Origin: an uncultured Bacteroidales bacterium
GTDB lineage: Bacteria; Bacteroidota; Bacteroidia; Bacteroidales; UBA3824
Length of the DNA stretch: 50,137 bases
Direction of reading: 5' to 3'
Assembly: GCA_937877455.1 (NCBI GenBank)
Contig: CALFIU010000192.1
Coordinates: forward strand, 1 to 50,137
The notes under the pieces were generated by a model that ran no database searches, was not told the origin of the DNA, and saw nothing but the letters and a program-made list of their open reading frames with translations. This document shows, piece by piece, positions 32,245-40,717 of this stretch (positions are counted from its first letter, which is position 1; each line of letters opens with the position of its first letter). The position numbers and the translations under genes are program-made.

Positions 32245-33057
32245 TCAATCATTAAAAAAACTCCAAAAATGATTAACAGGACCATGCCCTGAGCCAAATT
32301 GATAATCGGCACCTTTAATTATAGCATTGGTTATATAGTTTTTTGCACGTAAAACACTATCTTCCAATGAAAAACCTTGTGCTAAATAAGCTGCAATTGC
32401 CGATGAAAGTGTACATCCTGTTCCATGAGTATTTTTTGTAACAATTTTTTTTGTTGGCAACTTTGTAATCTTATCAGTTGTAATATTGTACAACACATCA
32501 CAAATATTTTCACCAACAAAATGCCCTGCTTTTAGCAAAACCGACGTACCACCTATTTGAGATAGTTTTTTTGCAAAATATTCTGCATTATTTTGATTAT
32601 CAATTTTTTCTCCAAGCAAAACTTCTGCCTCTGGCACATTTGGTGTTATTATTTTTGCCAACGGAATAAGCGTTTTTTTCAACGCTAAAACAGCCTCATC
32701 TTTTAGCAAAATACTTCCTGATGTTGCCACCATAACTGGGTCGAGTACAATATTTATTGCACCTGCTTTTTTAAGGCTACTTGCAACAATTTCAACAATA
32801 TCAGCACTATGTAGCATACCTATCTTTACACTATCAACACCAATATCGCTAAAAACAGCATCAATTTGCGATGCCACAATTTTTGGTGGAATAGAATGTA
32901 TTTCGTTAACACCCAATGTATTTTGAGCAGTTACAGCAGTTATAGCACACATTGCAAAACTGCCACACGCCGAAATAGCTTTTATGTCGGCGGGTATTCC
33001 AGCCCCACCGCCGCTGTCTGTGCCTGCAATTGCAAGCACTTTGTGATATTTTTTCAT
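32245..33057 (-). CDS. thiD: Hydroxymethylpyrimidine (phosphate) kinase
   Basis: ThiD phosphorylates HMP and HMP-phosphate to the diphosphate used by ThiE. The 270-residue ribokinase-fold protein has the N-terminal signature AIAGTDSGGGAGIPADIK, the DPVMVATSG strand, and the C-terminal anion-hole motif THGTGCTLSSAIAAYLAQG. Length and motifs are standard. It lies 6 bp downstream of thiL, which acts later in the same pathway. Confidence 0.94.
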   Translation of the reverse strand: MKKYHKVLAIAGTDSGGGAGIPADIKAISACGSFAMCAITAVTAQNTLGVNEIHSIPPKIVASQIDAVFSDIGVDSVKIGMLHSADIVEIVASSLKKAGAINIVLDPVMVATSGSILLKDEAVLALKKTLIPLAKIITPNVPEAEVLLGEKIDNQNNAEYFAKKLSQIGGTSVLLKAGHFVGENICDVLYNITTDKITKLPTKKIVTKNTHGTGCTLSSAIAAYLAQGFSLEDSVLRAKNYITNAIIKGADYQFGSGHGPVNHFWSFFND

Positions 33058-33063
33058 AGTTTT

Positions 33064-34068
33064 TTAAGCTGAAAAATGGTTATAACCGCCTGAAATAGAG
33101 TTTAAACAAAATCCATTTTCAAACCATCGCAATTGTCCACCATCGCCATTAATTTTTCCAATAGCATAGAGCGGATTGCCAAATTTTTTTTCAAATTGCA
33201 CCGATAAATCTGTAAAATATCTAAAATCTACTGTAAGAAGTAATTCATAATCCTCGCCTCCGCCACAAGCAAGGTTATAAATTTTTTGCAAATCTCCTTT
33301 ATAATACTCTTTAAGCAACTCGCTAACTGGCAACTTTTCAAGATGTAGGTCTGCCGATTTTCCCGACAATGAAAGTATATGTTTAAGATCTGAATTTATT
33401 CCATCAGAAATATCCATCATGGCGTTTACTTCGCGCCGTGACGCAAGAAAAATTCCTTGTTCAACACGCGGCTGAGGATTATGATGCCTTTTTATTAATT
33501 CTTTTGCAAGCGGTGTTTTTTCTAATCCATCTAACAAAATTTCAAGTCCACCTGCCGAATCACCAAGATAACCTGTTACACAAACAATGTCGCCATCTTT
33601 TGCTTTATTGCGTAATTTTATTTTTTCAACAGATGCACGTCCAACAACTGTTACATTTATGGCAATGGCATTTAGTGTTTTGGTAGTATCGCCACCAAGC
33701 AACGGACAATTATACTTTTTTGACAATGAAGCATAACCATCAAAAAAATCATCAACCCATTGTATATCAACATTTTGTGGTAAAGAAATTGAAAGAAAAG
33801 AACCACATGGTTCTGCTCCTGATGCTGCAAGATCGCTAAGATTTACTGCCAACGACTTATGTCCAAGCTCAAAAGCTGAAATTTCTGATTTTATAAAATG
33901 CACATTTTCTACAAGCATATCCGTAGATACCAAAAAATTTTTGTCTTTTTGTGATGGAATAACTGCGCAATCATCGCCAATGCCAACAAAACCATTTGGT
34001 ATCAAATCTAAAAACTTTTTAGAAAAACGGCTAATCAATCCAAATTCGCCAATATCTTTTAATTGCAT
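33064..34068 (-). CDS. thiL: Thiamine-monophosphate kinase
   Basis: ThiL phosphorylates thiamine monophosphate to thiamine pyrophosphate, the active cofactor. The 334-residue protein has the GIGDDCAVI motif near residue 26, STDMLVENVHF near 50, and LLGGDTTKT and MDISDG further on, all typical of the PurM-like ATP-binding fold. It starts 20 bp after the permease gene and is followed closely by thiD. That spacing suggests a transcript fucP-thiL-thiD-lipoprotein. Confidence 0.94.
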   Translation of the reverse strand: MQLKDIGEFGLISRFSKKFLDLIPNGFVGIGDDCAVIPSQKDKNFLVSTDMLVENVHFIKSEISAFELGHKSLAVNLSDLAASGAEPCGSFLSISLPQNVDIQWVDDFFDGYASLSKKYNCPLLGGDTTKTLNAIAINVTVVGRASVEKIKLRNKAKDGDIVCVTGYLGDSAGGLEILLDGLEKTPLAKELIKRHHNPQPRVEQGIFLASRREVNAMMDISDGINSDLKHILSLSGKSADLHLEKLPVSELLKEYYKGDLQKIYNLACGGGEDYELLLTVDFRYFTDLSVQFEKKFGNPLYAIGKINGDGGQLRWFENGFCLNSISGGYNHFSA

Positions 34069-34088
34069 GATGATTTTTAAAATTATTT

Positions 34089-35348
34089 TTAGGATTTCTG
34101 CACCTCACCTTTGCACAATGACAATGCAAAAGCCAAAACAACAGCAAAACAAAATGTTGGAACTATAAACGATATTGTTATACCCGCATAATCAGACAAT
34201 AATGCTTGTAATGGCGTAATAACAGCACCACCAACAATGGCCATTACCTGTCCTGACGCTGCAATTTTGGCATCATCGCCAGTGTCTTTTAACGAACAAC
34301 CACAAATAGTTGGGAACATTAAAGACATAAATACCGAAATGGCAACCAACGCCGCTAACGCCAAAACTCCGCTAAATAGTATTACTCCTATCGAACAAAT
34401 TAATGCTGAGGCTGCAGCAATAACAAGCAAACGTTCAGCCTTGATAAATCGCATAAGATATGTAAACAAAAAACGACTTACAGCGAATAAAATTATAGAA
34501 ATAAGGTAAACATCCGACGAATCCACCTCTCCTTTTCCCGTTATGTGCATTGCCATACGAATGGTAAACGACCAAACACAAATTTGAGCACCAACATAAA
34601 AAAACTGTGCTATTGTTCCAAAAACATAACGTTTGTTTTTAAATAACCTTTTAAAAGATGTCCTTATCTCAAACTTGCCATCATCGCTTCCTGTAGGGAA
34701 ATTTACAAAAAACATTATAATCATCACCAATAGCAATATCTCTCCCACTCCCATATAAGTAAAAGTAATTGCATCAAGTTCATCTGTTTGTATTACTTTC
34801 AACATATCTGGCGACATTGTTGCTCTATCTTCAGCGGTGTAATTTTGTAATCCTCTAAGAATAAAAAAACGGCTCAGCAAAATTCCAGTTATAGACCCAA
34901 ATGGGTTGAAACTTTGTGCGAGATTAAGCCTTCTTGTAGCCGTTTCGGGGCTACCCATACTTAAAATATACGGATTTGCAACCGTTTCAAGAATACTACA
35001 CCCTCCTGCAAGTATATAAATTGCAGCAAGATAAACAAAATAACTCTCGGCCACCGCTGCTGGATAAAACATCATGGCTCCACAAGCATAAAGCGAAAGT
35101 CCAAGAACAATTCCACTACGATAACTAAACTTTTTAATAAATAGTGCTGCTGGCAGAGCAAAACAAAAATATGCTCCATAAAAAGCCATTTGAATTAGCG
35201 ATGTCTGTGTGTCGCTAAGGCTCATAATATGCTTAAAAGCAGCCAAAAGTGTATCAGTCATATTATTAGCAAGTCCCCAAAAGAAAAAAAGACTTGTTAA
35301 CAAGACAAACGCAAATTTATAACTTTGGTTATTACCTCTTGTAGTCAT
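34089..35348 (-). CDS. fucP: FHS-family sugar:proton symporter (L-fucose permease type)
   Basis: A major-facilitator protein with about twelve membrane segments that brings sugar into the cell with protons. The 419-residue protein has the FHS N-terminal signature FFFWGLANNMTDTLLAAFKH and the following SLIQMAFYGAYF, closest to L-fucose permeases of Bacteroidota as I remember them. Related GluP proteins carry glucose or galactose, so the substrate is not certain. I chose the ATG at 35348 over a frame to 35375. No fucose catabolic genes are adjacent, and it may be co-transcribed with thiL and thiD. Confidence 0.85.
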   Translation of the reverse strand: MTTRGNNQSYKFAFVLLTSLFFFWGLANNMTDTLLAAFKHIMSLSDTQTSLIQMAFYGAYFCFALPAALFIKKFSYRSGIVLGLSLYACGAMMFYPAAVAESYFVYLAAIYILAGGCSILETVANPYILSMGSPETATRRLNLAQSFNPFGSITGILLSRFFILRGLQNYTAEDRATMSPDMLKVIQTDELDAITFTYMGVGEILLLVMIIMFFVNFPTGSDDGKFEIRTSFKRLFKNKRYVFGTIAQFFYVGAQICVWSFTIRMAMHITGKGEVDSSDVYLISIILFAVSRFLFTYLMRFIKAERLLVIAAASALICSIGVILFSGVLALAALVAISVFMSLMFPTICGCSLKDTGDDAKIAASGQVMAIVGGAVITPLQALLSDYAGITISFIVPTFCFAVVLAFALSLCKGEVQKS

Positions 35349-35414
35349 AACATTTTTTTTGCAAAAATTATACAAAATATCTGCCGTTTTTAATTACAAC
35401 AAATATTGTTTTTT

Positions 35415-36854
35415 TTATTCAGTAACGATTTTAATTTCCACACGTCTATTTTTTTTACGATTTTCCTCAGATGTATTTGGTACAAGAGGCTCAGTTTCAC
35501 CTTTCGACATAGCCACAACTTGTTTTGAAGGAACACCTCGTTTTATAAGTTCTTGTCGCACAAAATTGGCTCTACTTTGTCCCAATTGTTGATTGTAAAG
35601 CTCACTACCAAGGTCACAAGTATGCCCAACAATCTCAATATGCATATCTGGGTTTTCTTTTAGCATAACAGCCAAACTATCAATTGTTTCGTAATAATCT
35701 TTTATATTTTGGCTCTGATATTTGTTGAGTTCAAAATTTGGTTGTATAATAATATCCCTAACTTTTGGATTATTTTCTACTTTTTTATTTGGTTCAATAT
35801 CTTTATTTTCAGGTTCATTGTTAACAATAGCAGGCACAGTATCAGGCATAGAATCCATAACCTCAATATCGTCATCTATCTGCGAAATAGTATCAACATT
35901 AGGTATAGAATCCAACCCTTTATTATTATCAACAATAATTGGATTGTCGGTTGGAATATCTGGATCTTGAGGTTTTTCTTTTTTCTTGTGTTCGAGTTTA
36001 TAGCGCAAACCTACAGATAACGACGTTGACATACTCCGCAACTTGTCGATAACTCCCGATGATAATATACCATTATATACGGGATTTTTATAAGCATCGG
36101 CACTCATACAATCTGGATTGTAAATATTGGCATCAGAATTACCACTCGCTTGGTTTGAAATTCCAAAAACACCATTAACAGAGAAAGATAAATCCCAACG
36201 TTTTGACAATGCGTAAAGTACACCAATCTCGGCAAGTCCAGCCCAAGAATTTCCTATATTGTTGTTTCCTTTAAAATCATCAGCAGTATAAAAATGGTGT
36301 TGTTCCATTCCATAAAGTTCAAGATTATATTCGGGATAAAATCCACGAGTTTCTAAATCGCCTTTTGTTGTTTTAAACTTATCCTTTATAGGCGACATCC
36401 ATGCTGCTCCCAACGAACCTGATAATTTCCAACGATTTCCAACATTGTATTGATAACATAATGTAATTGGAACGCCAAATAAAATCTGATTTTGTTTTTC
36501 TTTTAGATTATTGAAATAAGTAAGATGCGAATAACTATATCCATCTTCATCTACAGCATTTTCAATTGTTTGAACGCTGTTGAGTTTTGCCGAAGCCGCC
36601 AACGTTTTTAAACTTAAACCAGTACCCACCCCCCAATGACGAGTAAAAAAATAACTATAGTTTAAGTTGGCCGCCCCCCCCCAACCGAGTTTTTTGTTGC
36701 CATAATCTTGCAAATCGTAAAGCAAAGATTGCAATCCTCCACCTATTCCAAAATTGATATAATGCCCTTTTTCACATTCGTATGTGTTTGATTTTTGGGC
36801 ATTTGCAGCCGTTATACTAAGTAAAAACGAAATAAGTATAACTATTTTTTTCAT
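35415..36854 (-). CDS. Outer-membrane beta-barrel / OmpA-domain protein with a G9 tract
   Basis: The 479-residue protein has a signal peptide ending near ANAQ (17-20). A region rich in alternating beta strands (about 30-290) is consistent with an outer-membrane barrel. An acidic, Pro/Asp/Asn-rich linker (about 293-375) leads to a C-terminal OmpA domain (about 378-479) with EIVGHTCDLGS and NRRVEIKI motifs that bind peptidoglycan. Its ATG overlaps the stop of the upstream T9SS cargo gene (ATGA), so the two are translationally coupled. The codons for Trp58-Gly-Gly-Ala61 contain nine G in a row (36674-36682), and a G6 lies at 36629-36634. Such tracts can shift the frame. Function beyond anchoring is unknown. 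Confidence 0.85.
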   Translation of the reverse strand: MKKIVILISFLLSITAANAQKSNTYECEKGHYINFGIGGGLQSLLYDLQDYGNKKLGWGGAANLNYSYFFTRHWGVGTGLSLKTLAASAKLNSVQTIENAVDEDGYSYSHLTYFNNLKEKQNQILFGVPITLCYQYNVGNRWKLSGSLGAAWMSPIKDKFKTTKGDLETRGFYPEYNLELYGMEQHHFYTADDFKGNNNIGNSWAGLAEIGVLYALSKRWDLSFSVNGVFGISNQASGNSDANIYNPDCMSADAYKNPVYNGILSSGVIDKLRSMSTSLSVGLRYKLEHKKKEKPQDPDIPTDNPIIVDNNKGLDSIPNVDTISQIDDDIEVMDSMPDTVPAIVNNEPENKDIEPNKKVENNPKVRDIIIQPNFELNKYQSQNIKDYYETIDSLAVMLKENPDMHIEIVGHTCDLGSELYNQQLGQSRANFVRQELIKRGVPSKQVVAMSKGETEPLVPNTSEENRKKNRRVEIKIVTE

Positions 36855-39800
36855 TTTACTATCAGTTTAAAAGTAAGTTTCTTGTTACCAAGCAAATACA
36901 CACCATTATATTGTCCTTCTGGCAACAATATTGTATTTATTGAATTAGCGTTGGAAATTTTTTCTACCAAAACTCCTAAATTGTTGTATATATATATTTC
37001 TGTATCAATAGTTTGTAAATTTTCATCGCCAATAAGTTGTATGTTTATAGGATTTAACGATTTTGCTGGATTTGGATATGTTTTAACATAAACATCTGAT
37101 TTTTTTGATGTTGATGCAGTATTTTTTTCAAACTGTATAGGACATGTTTTTACAACCTCGCCATTCGCTGTATTTAAAACTGCGTAATAAGTTTTGCCTT
37201 TAAAAACCCCTTCAAGGTCGTTATAAAATTGATTCGTTGCTCCGTCAATTATTTGTCCGTCTTTGTACCATTGATAACCAACATATTTTAATTCGTGATT
37301 ATCCACAAAAACTACATCATCAAATTTTGTCAAAATAATTTCGCTTGGATCTAAATCAACAGAGAAATTAAAAGGCAATTCGAGTTCACCTTTTGTAGAA
37401 GTACTGTAAAGTTTCAACACGCCACTAAACTTTCCATATTCAACAGTTTTTGGCAAAGAATTAGAAACAATGGCAAACTCCTCTTCGGTTTCATACGACG
37501 GAATGTCGGTTTCTGCAATGTTCTCAAAACCAGCAGCAATGGCAGCATTATCAAAAACAATCTCATATTTGTCTGGAACTCCCGAATGAATGGTAAGTAA
37601 CAATTCGAGATTGTCGCTACCACCAGAACAAAACTCTACTTTATTTAATTGCAAATCAGCCTTAATTTCGCCCGGAAGTATAACTCCTTCTGGATAAACG
37701 TATGGTTGTGGAGCGATATAATAATCAGATTCACTGCCAGTTATAGTAAAAGTTATCGTTATAGGCTTATGAATACCAATTTCTGGAGTATCAAAATGAC
37801 CAACCATGTCCTTTATCGCCACTTGATCATTATCGTAACGCGAATAAACGCTGTTCCAATGTAGATAAATAGGTGTCAAAGCATCCACATCGGGCAAATC
37901 TTTCAAAGAACATACATCACTACCATTGTAAACTCTTGTGGTAACAAACATCTCCTCAATAACTTTAGTATATTCCAACTGTCGTTTTTCTACAGTTACG
38001 GTAACCACGGTATCTTTTGAATCATAATTTGAACTTTGACTTGCTTCGTAAAATATTTTTATTTGATGTTCACCTGGAGGAAGATTGTTTCTCATTTCAA
38101 AATCATCATAACTATAAGTTATGTTTTCGTTTTCGTCTGTAGAAATTTTAACAACAAAATCCTCTCCTATTTTTGAATCACCATATATAAAATGTGTGTT
38201 TTCAACTTTAAAATAAGGTATCCCTGCAATTATATTTCCTTTTGTAGTTACATTAGAATTTTTAAGTTGGTAATTTTCAGCATCATTTCCAACAATAACA
38301 GCTATTGCTGTAATCTCAACATCGTTTCCTGTGTTTGCAGAAACGTATGCAATTGAAGTTTCATCAATTTCAATATTTGCATCGTCGCCACTGAAAATAA
38401 CAGGTTCTAAACTCGTAACCGAAAAATCAACTATTTGATTTTCAACTATATCTGTTTTTTCATTGTAAGGTTTGTCAGAAACAGTGAAATTATAATCTTT
38501 TATCTCAATTTCTTTTTTGTTAATTATTCCATCGTTGCAAAACTCCAATTCTGTTGTTTTCAACTCATAATTTGCTGCGGCTGTTCCATCTAAGCCTAAC
38601 GATAACGTAATTTTTTTGTCCGTACCAACATTTTTATCATCATAATTGGCAGAAACTATGTTGATAAAAACATTATCGTTTGCAATAGCATTTGACAAAA
38701 TTATACTATTATTATTGACCACTACATCGGTTGTTTGGTCATAAATTTTTTCTTTATCAATGTCAATATCAGCAACATTAAATTCTGCAACAAGTTTTGA
38801 TACTTCAATATCGAAAGTTTTACTAATGTCGATATAATTATTATTATTTGCACTTACTGTAATTGTTACAGAATTTGTTCCTACAGGTAGCAAATCCAAA
38901 TCCGATACTTCACTTCCATTAATAAAATATTTTATTGAAAAATTATCAATTTCGCCGAACGGATTTTCAACTTCAAAATCAACACAATTTTTTATTGTTG
39001 CCGTACCATAAATGCCATTCGTTACATTAAACTCATTAAATTTTAGTTGGTAAGGAGTTATGTCGCCAGATAATGGATTATTAACAATATAAAAATTATA
39101 CTTATACGAATCCTTACCACCAACCGAACCCAATGAAATTTCTTTGTCTACTCCTACATCTTTACCCGAAATGTAATAAGCATAATTAGGCAAAATAACT
39201 TCGTCATTTCCTACAATAAAATCTGTGGGATCAGCTACCAAACTAAAATTATTAACATTATAAGTTTTATCATATACCTTTGTTTTATCATAAGAAACTG
39301 TTAGATTTACAATTTTTTGCTCAACAATAAATTCCTTAATTAAAGCAGGCCATATATAATTAGGCGAATTTGGCTCAAATTGAATATAAATATCATAAGT
39401 TCCAAATGGTAAAAAATCATCTGCAGTATATTCTATATCACCTTCAGCTTTATTTCCATCTCCATCATCCTCAACATTGTAAAAACTAAAATTTCCATCA
39501 AGTTTTGTATCTGAACCTTTCTTAACAGCATAAATTGTTGATAAATCCAACTTATCGCCATAAATGTATGTATTTTTGGTAACTTTAATTTCAGCTGGAG
39601 CAGGAGATATATTTCCTTTTAAATTTGAATGTTCAATGTCAATACTATAATATTTAGCATCTGTTCCTTGAAGTTCATAACTTAAAATTTTAACTGGTTG
39701 CGAAGGACAATCAGTTCCGTCAAATTCAAGACTCAACGATTTTACTGTAACATCTGCCCCATCGGCAATTCCTACCAATTGAGCTTTTGAAATGTCAAAA

Positions 39801-40540
39801 TTAGAACTTGTTATCGTGTTTGTTCCGTCATAATCTTTGCTTATTCCATCAAGACTAAGCGTAACTGGCTTTGTAATTATACCAGAAACAGAAACTGGAT
39901 CTTTTTCAATTTTATAAAATTCAGAATTTTCTAATTCAAAAGAAACGTTAACACTACATGCACCAGCCTCTGAATTTGAAAATTCAACGGTTGTATTTTT
40001 TACTACAATAGGATATTTTTCTGTTAAACTTTCTATATTTTCGTTTTTATCACCAGTAAAAGAATAAGATATTTCACCAGTATATTTTTTTGTACCGTCA
40101 TACTCTTTTATAATTGGTTCAGCAACTTTTACAGTAATTATTTTAGGAGTTCTATCAATTGTAATATCCTCATACTTCGACGAATAAGTATCCGTTTTTT
40201 TTGGTTGAAAATGCACCCTAAAAGTATATGAAAAAGCGTCTGGAATAGAATTTTTATAGTTTTCTGCTATTGTTCCATCAACAGAACGAATAGAAACATA
40301 ATTTCCAGAAGATTCTAAAATTTCAACATAATATGTTCCATCTACATCATAACCTTCTTCATCCCACTTGTAACTATCATCTGTAGCTGAAAAAGAAGTA
40401 ATATCATCCCAAGAAGAACCAAACTCATAATTATGACCATTATCTGGCCCAATATAATAATCACGTTGTCCCCAAAGCAAAGATGATAACAAAACAAATA
40501 AAAAAGTTAAAATCGGTTTCTTAATAGAATAATTTTTCAT
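36851..40540 (-). CDS. Large repeat protein with YDG/MBG domains and T9SS sorting signal
   Basis: The 1229-residue secreted protein begins with a signal peptide (about 1-24, ending near LLWGQ). It contains six YDG-type repeats marked by a Tyr-Asp/Asn-x-x motif after a basic residue (near 147, 237, 423, 600, 692 and 871). Three MBG-like repeats are marked by IYGD or IYGT (near 326, 510 and 785). The last ~80 residues are a T9SS type A sorting domain: VKTYPNPAKSLNP near 1150, then a beta-sandwich ending in KLTFKLIVK. It is therefore expected to cross the outer membrane by T9SS and be surface-attached or released. Adhesin-like use is inferred. It is translated just ahead of the OmpA-domain gene. 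Confidence 0.88.
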   Translation of the reverse strand: MKNYSIKKPILTFLFVLLSSLLWGQRDYYIGPDNGHNYEFGSSWDDITSFSATDDSYKWDEEGYDVDGTYYVEILESSGNYVSIRSVDGTIAENYKNSIPDAFSYTFRVHFQPKKTDTYSSKYEDITIDRTPKIITVKVAEPIIKEYDGTKKYTGEISYSFTGDKNENIESLTEKYPIVVKNTTVEFSNSEAGACSVNVSFELENSEFYKIEKDPVSVSGIITKPVTLSLDGISKDYDGTNTITSSNFDISKAQLVGIADGADVTVKSLSLEFDGTDCPSQPVKILSYELQGTDAKYYSIDIEHSNLKGNISPAPAEIKVTKNTYIYGDKLDLSTIYAVKKGSDTKLDGNFSFYNVEDDGDGNKAEGDIEYTADDFLPFGTYDIYIQFEPNSPNYIWPALIKEFIVEQKIVNLTVSYDKTKVYDKTYNVNNFSLVADPTDFIVGNDEVILPNYAYYISGKDVGVDKEISLGSVGGKDSYKYNFYIVNNPLSGDITPYQLKFNEFNVTNGIYGTATIKNCVDFEVENPFGEIDNFSIKYFINGSEVSDLDLLPVGTNSVTITVSANNNNYIDISKTFDIEVSKLVAEFNVADIDIDKEKIYDQTTDVVVNNNSIILSNAIANDNVFINIVSANYDDKNVGTDKKITLSLGLDGTAAANYELKTTELEFCNDGIINKKEIEIKDYNFTVSDKPYNEKTDIVENQIVDFSVTSLEPVIFSGDDANIEIDETSIAYVSANTGNDVEITAIAVIVGNDAENYQLKNSNVTTKGNIIAGIPYFKVENTHFIYGDSKIGEDFVVKISTDENENITYSYDDFEMRNNLPPGEHQIKIFYEASQSSNYDSKDTVVTVTVEKRQLEYTKVIEEMFVTTRVYNGSDVCSLKDLPDVDALTPIYLHWNSVYSRYDNDQVAIKDMVGHFDTPEIGIHKPITITFTITGSESDYYIAPQPYVYPEGVILPGEIKADLQLNKVEFCSGGSDNLELLLTIHSGVPDKYEIVFDNAAIAAGFENIAETDIPSYETEEEFAIVSNSLPKTVEYGKFSGVLKLYSTSTKGELELPFNFSVDLDPSEIILTKFDDVVFVDNHELKYVGYQWYKDGQIIDGATNQFYNDLEGVFKGKTYYAVLNTANGEVVKTCPIQFEKNTASTSKKSDVYVKTYPNPAKSLNPINIQLIGDENLQTIDTEIYIYNNLGVLVEKISNANSINTILLPEGQYNGVYLLGNKKLTFKLIVK

Positions 40541-40571
40541 AATAACTTGATTTTTTATTGATTTTGATTGG

Positions 40572-40579
40572 CAAATGTA
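40572..40579 (-). promoter_or_regulatory. Bacteroidota -7 box for the T9SS cargo / OmpA pair
   Basis: Minus-strand TACATTTG matches TAnnTTTG, 31 bp upstream of the T9SS cargo start codon. It follows directly on the terminator of the MBOAT gene. No -33 box at standard spacing. Confidence 0.5.
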
Positions 40580-40581
40580 AA

Positions 40582-40619
40582 CAAAAATGCTGGAAAAATA
40601 AATTATTTTCCAGCATTTT
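40582..40619 (-). terminator. Terminator after the MBOAT gene
   Basis: A 14-bp perfect stem pairs 40606-40619 with 40584-40597 (AAAATGCTGGAAAA) across an 8-nt loop, followed on the minus strand by TTTTTG. It lies about 100 bp past the MBOAT stop. The sequence from 40620 to 40717 holds nothing else that I can name. Confidence 0.8.
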
Positions 40620-40717
40620 GTTACATTAACTGCAAAAAAAATCCAATATATTCAAATTTCTCAGAAATTTTACAGCATAAAACAAAATTATATTAACTAT
40701 AATTTTATTGGTTATTA

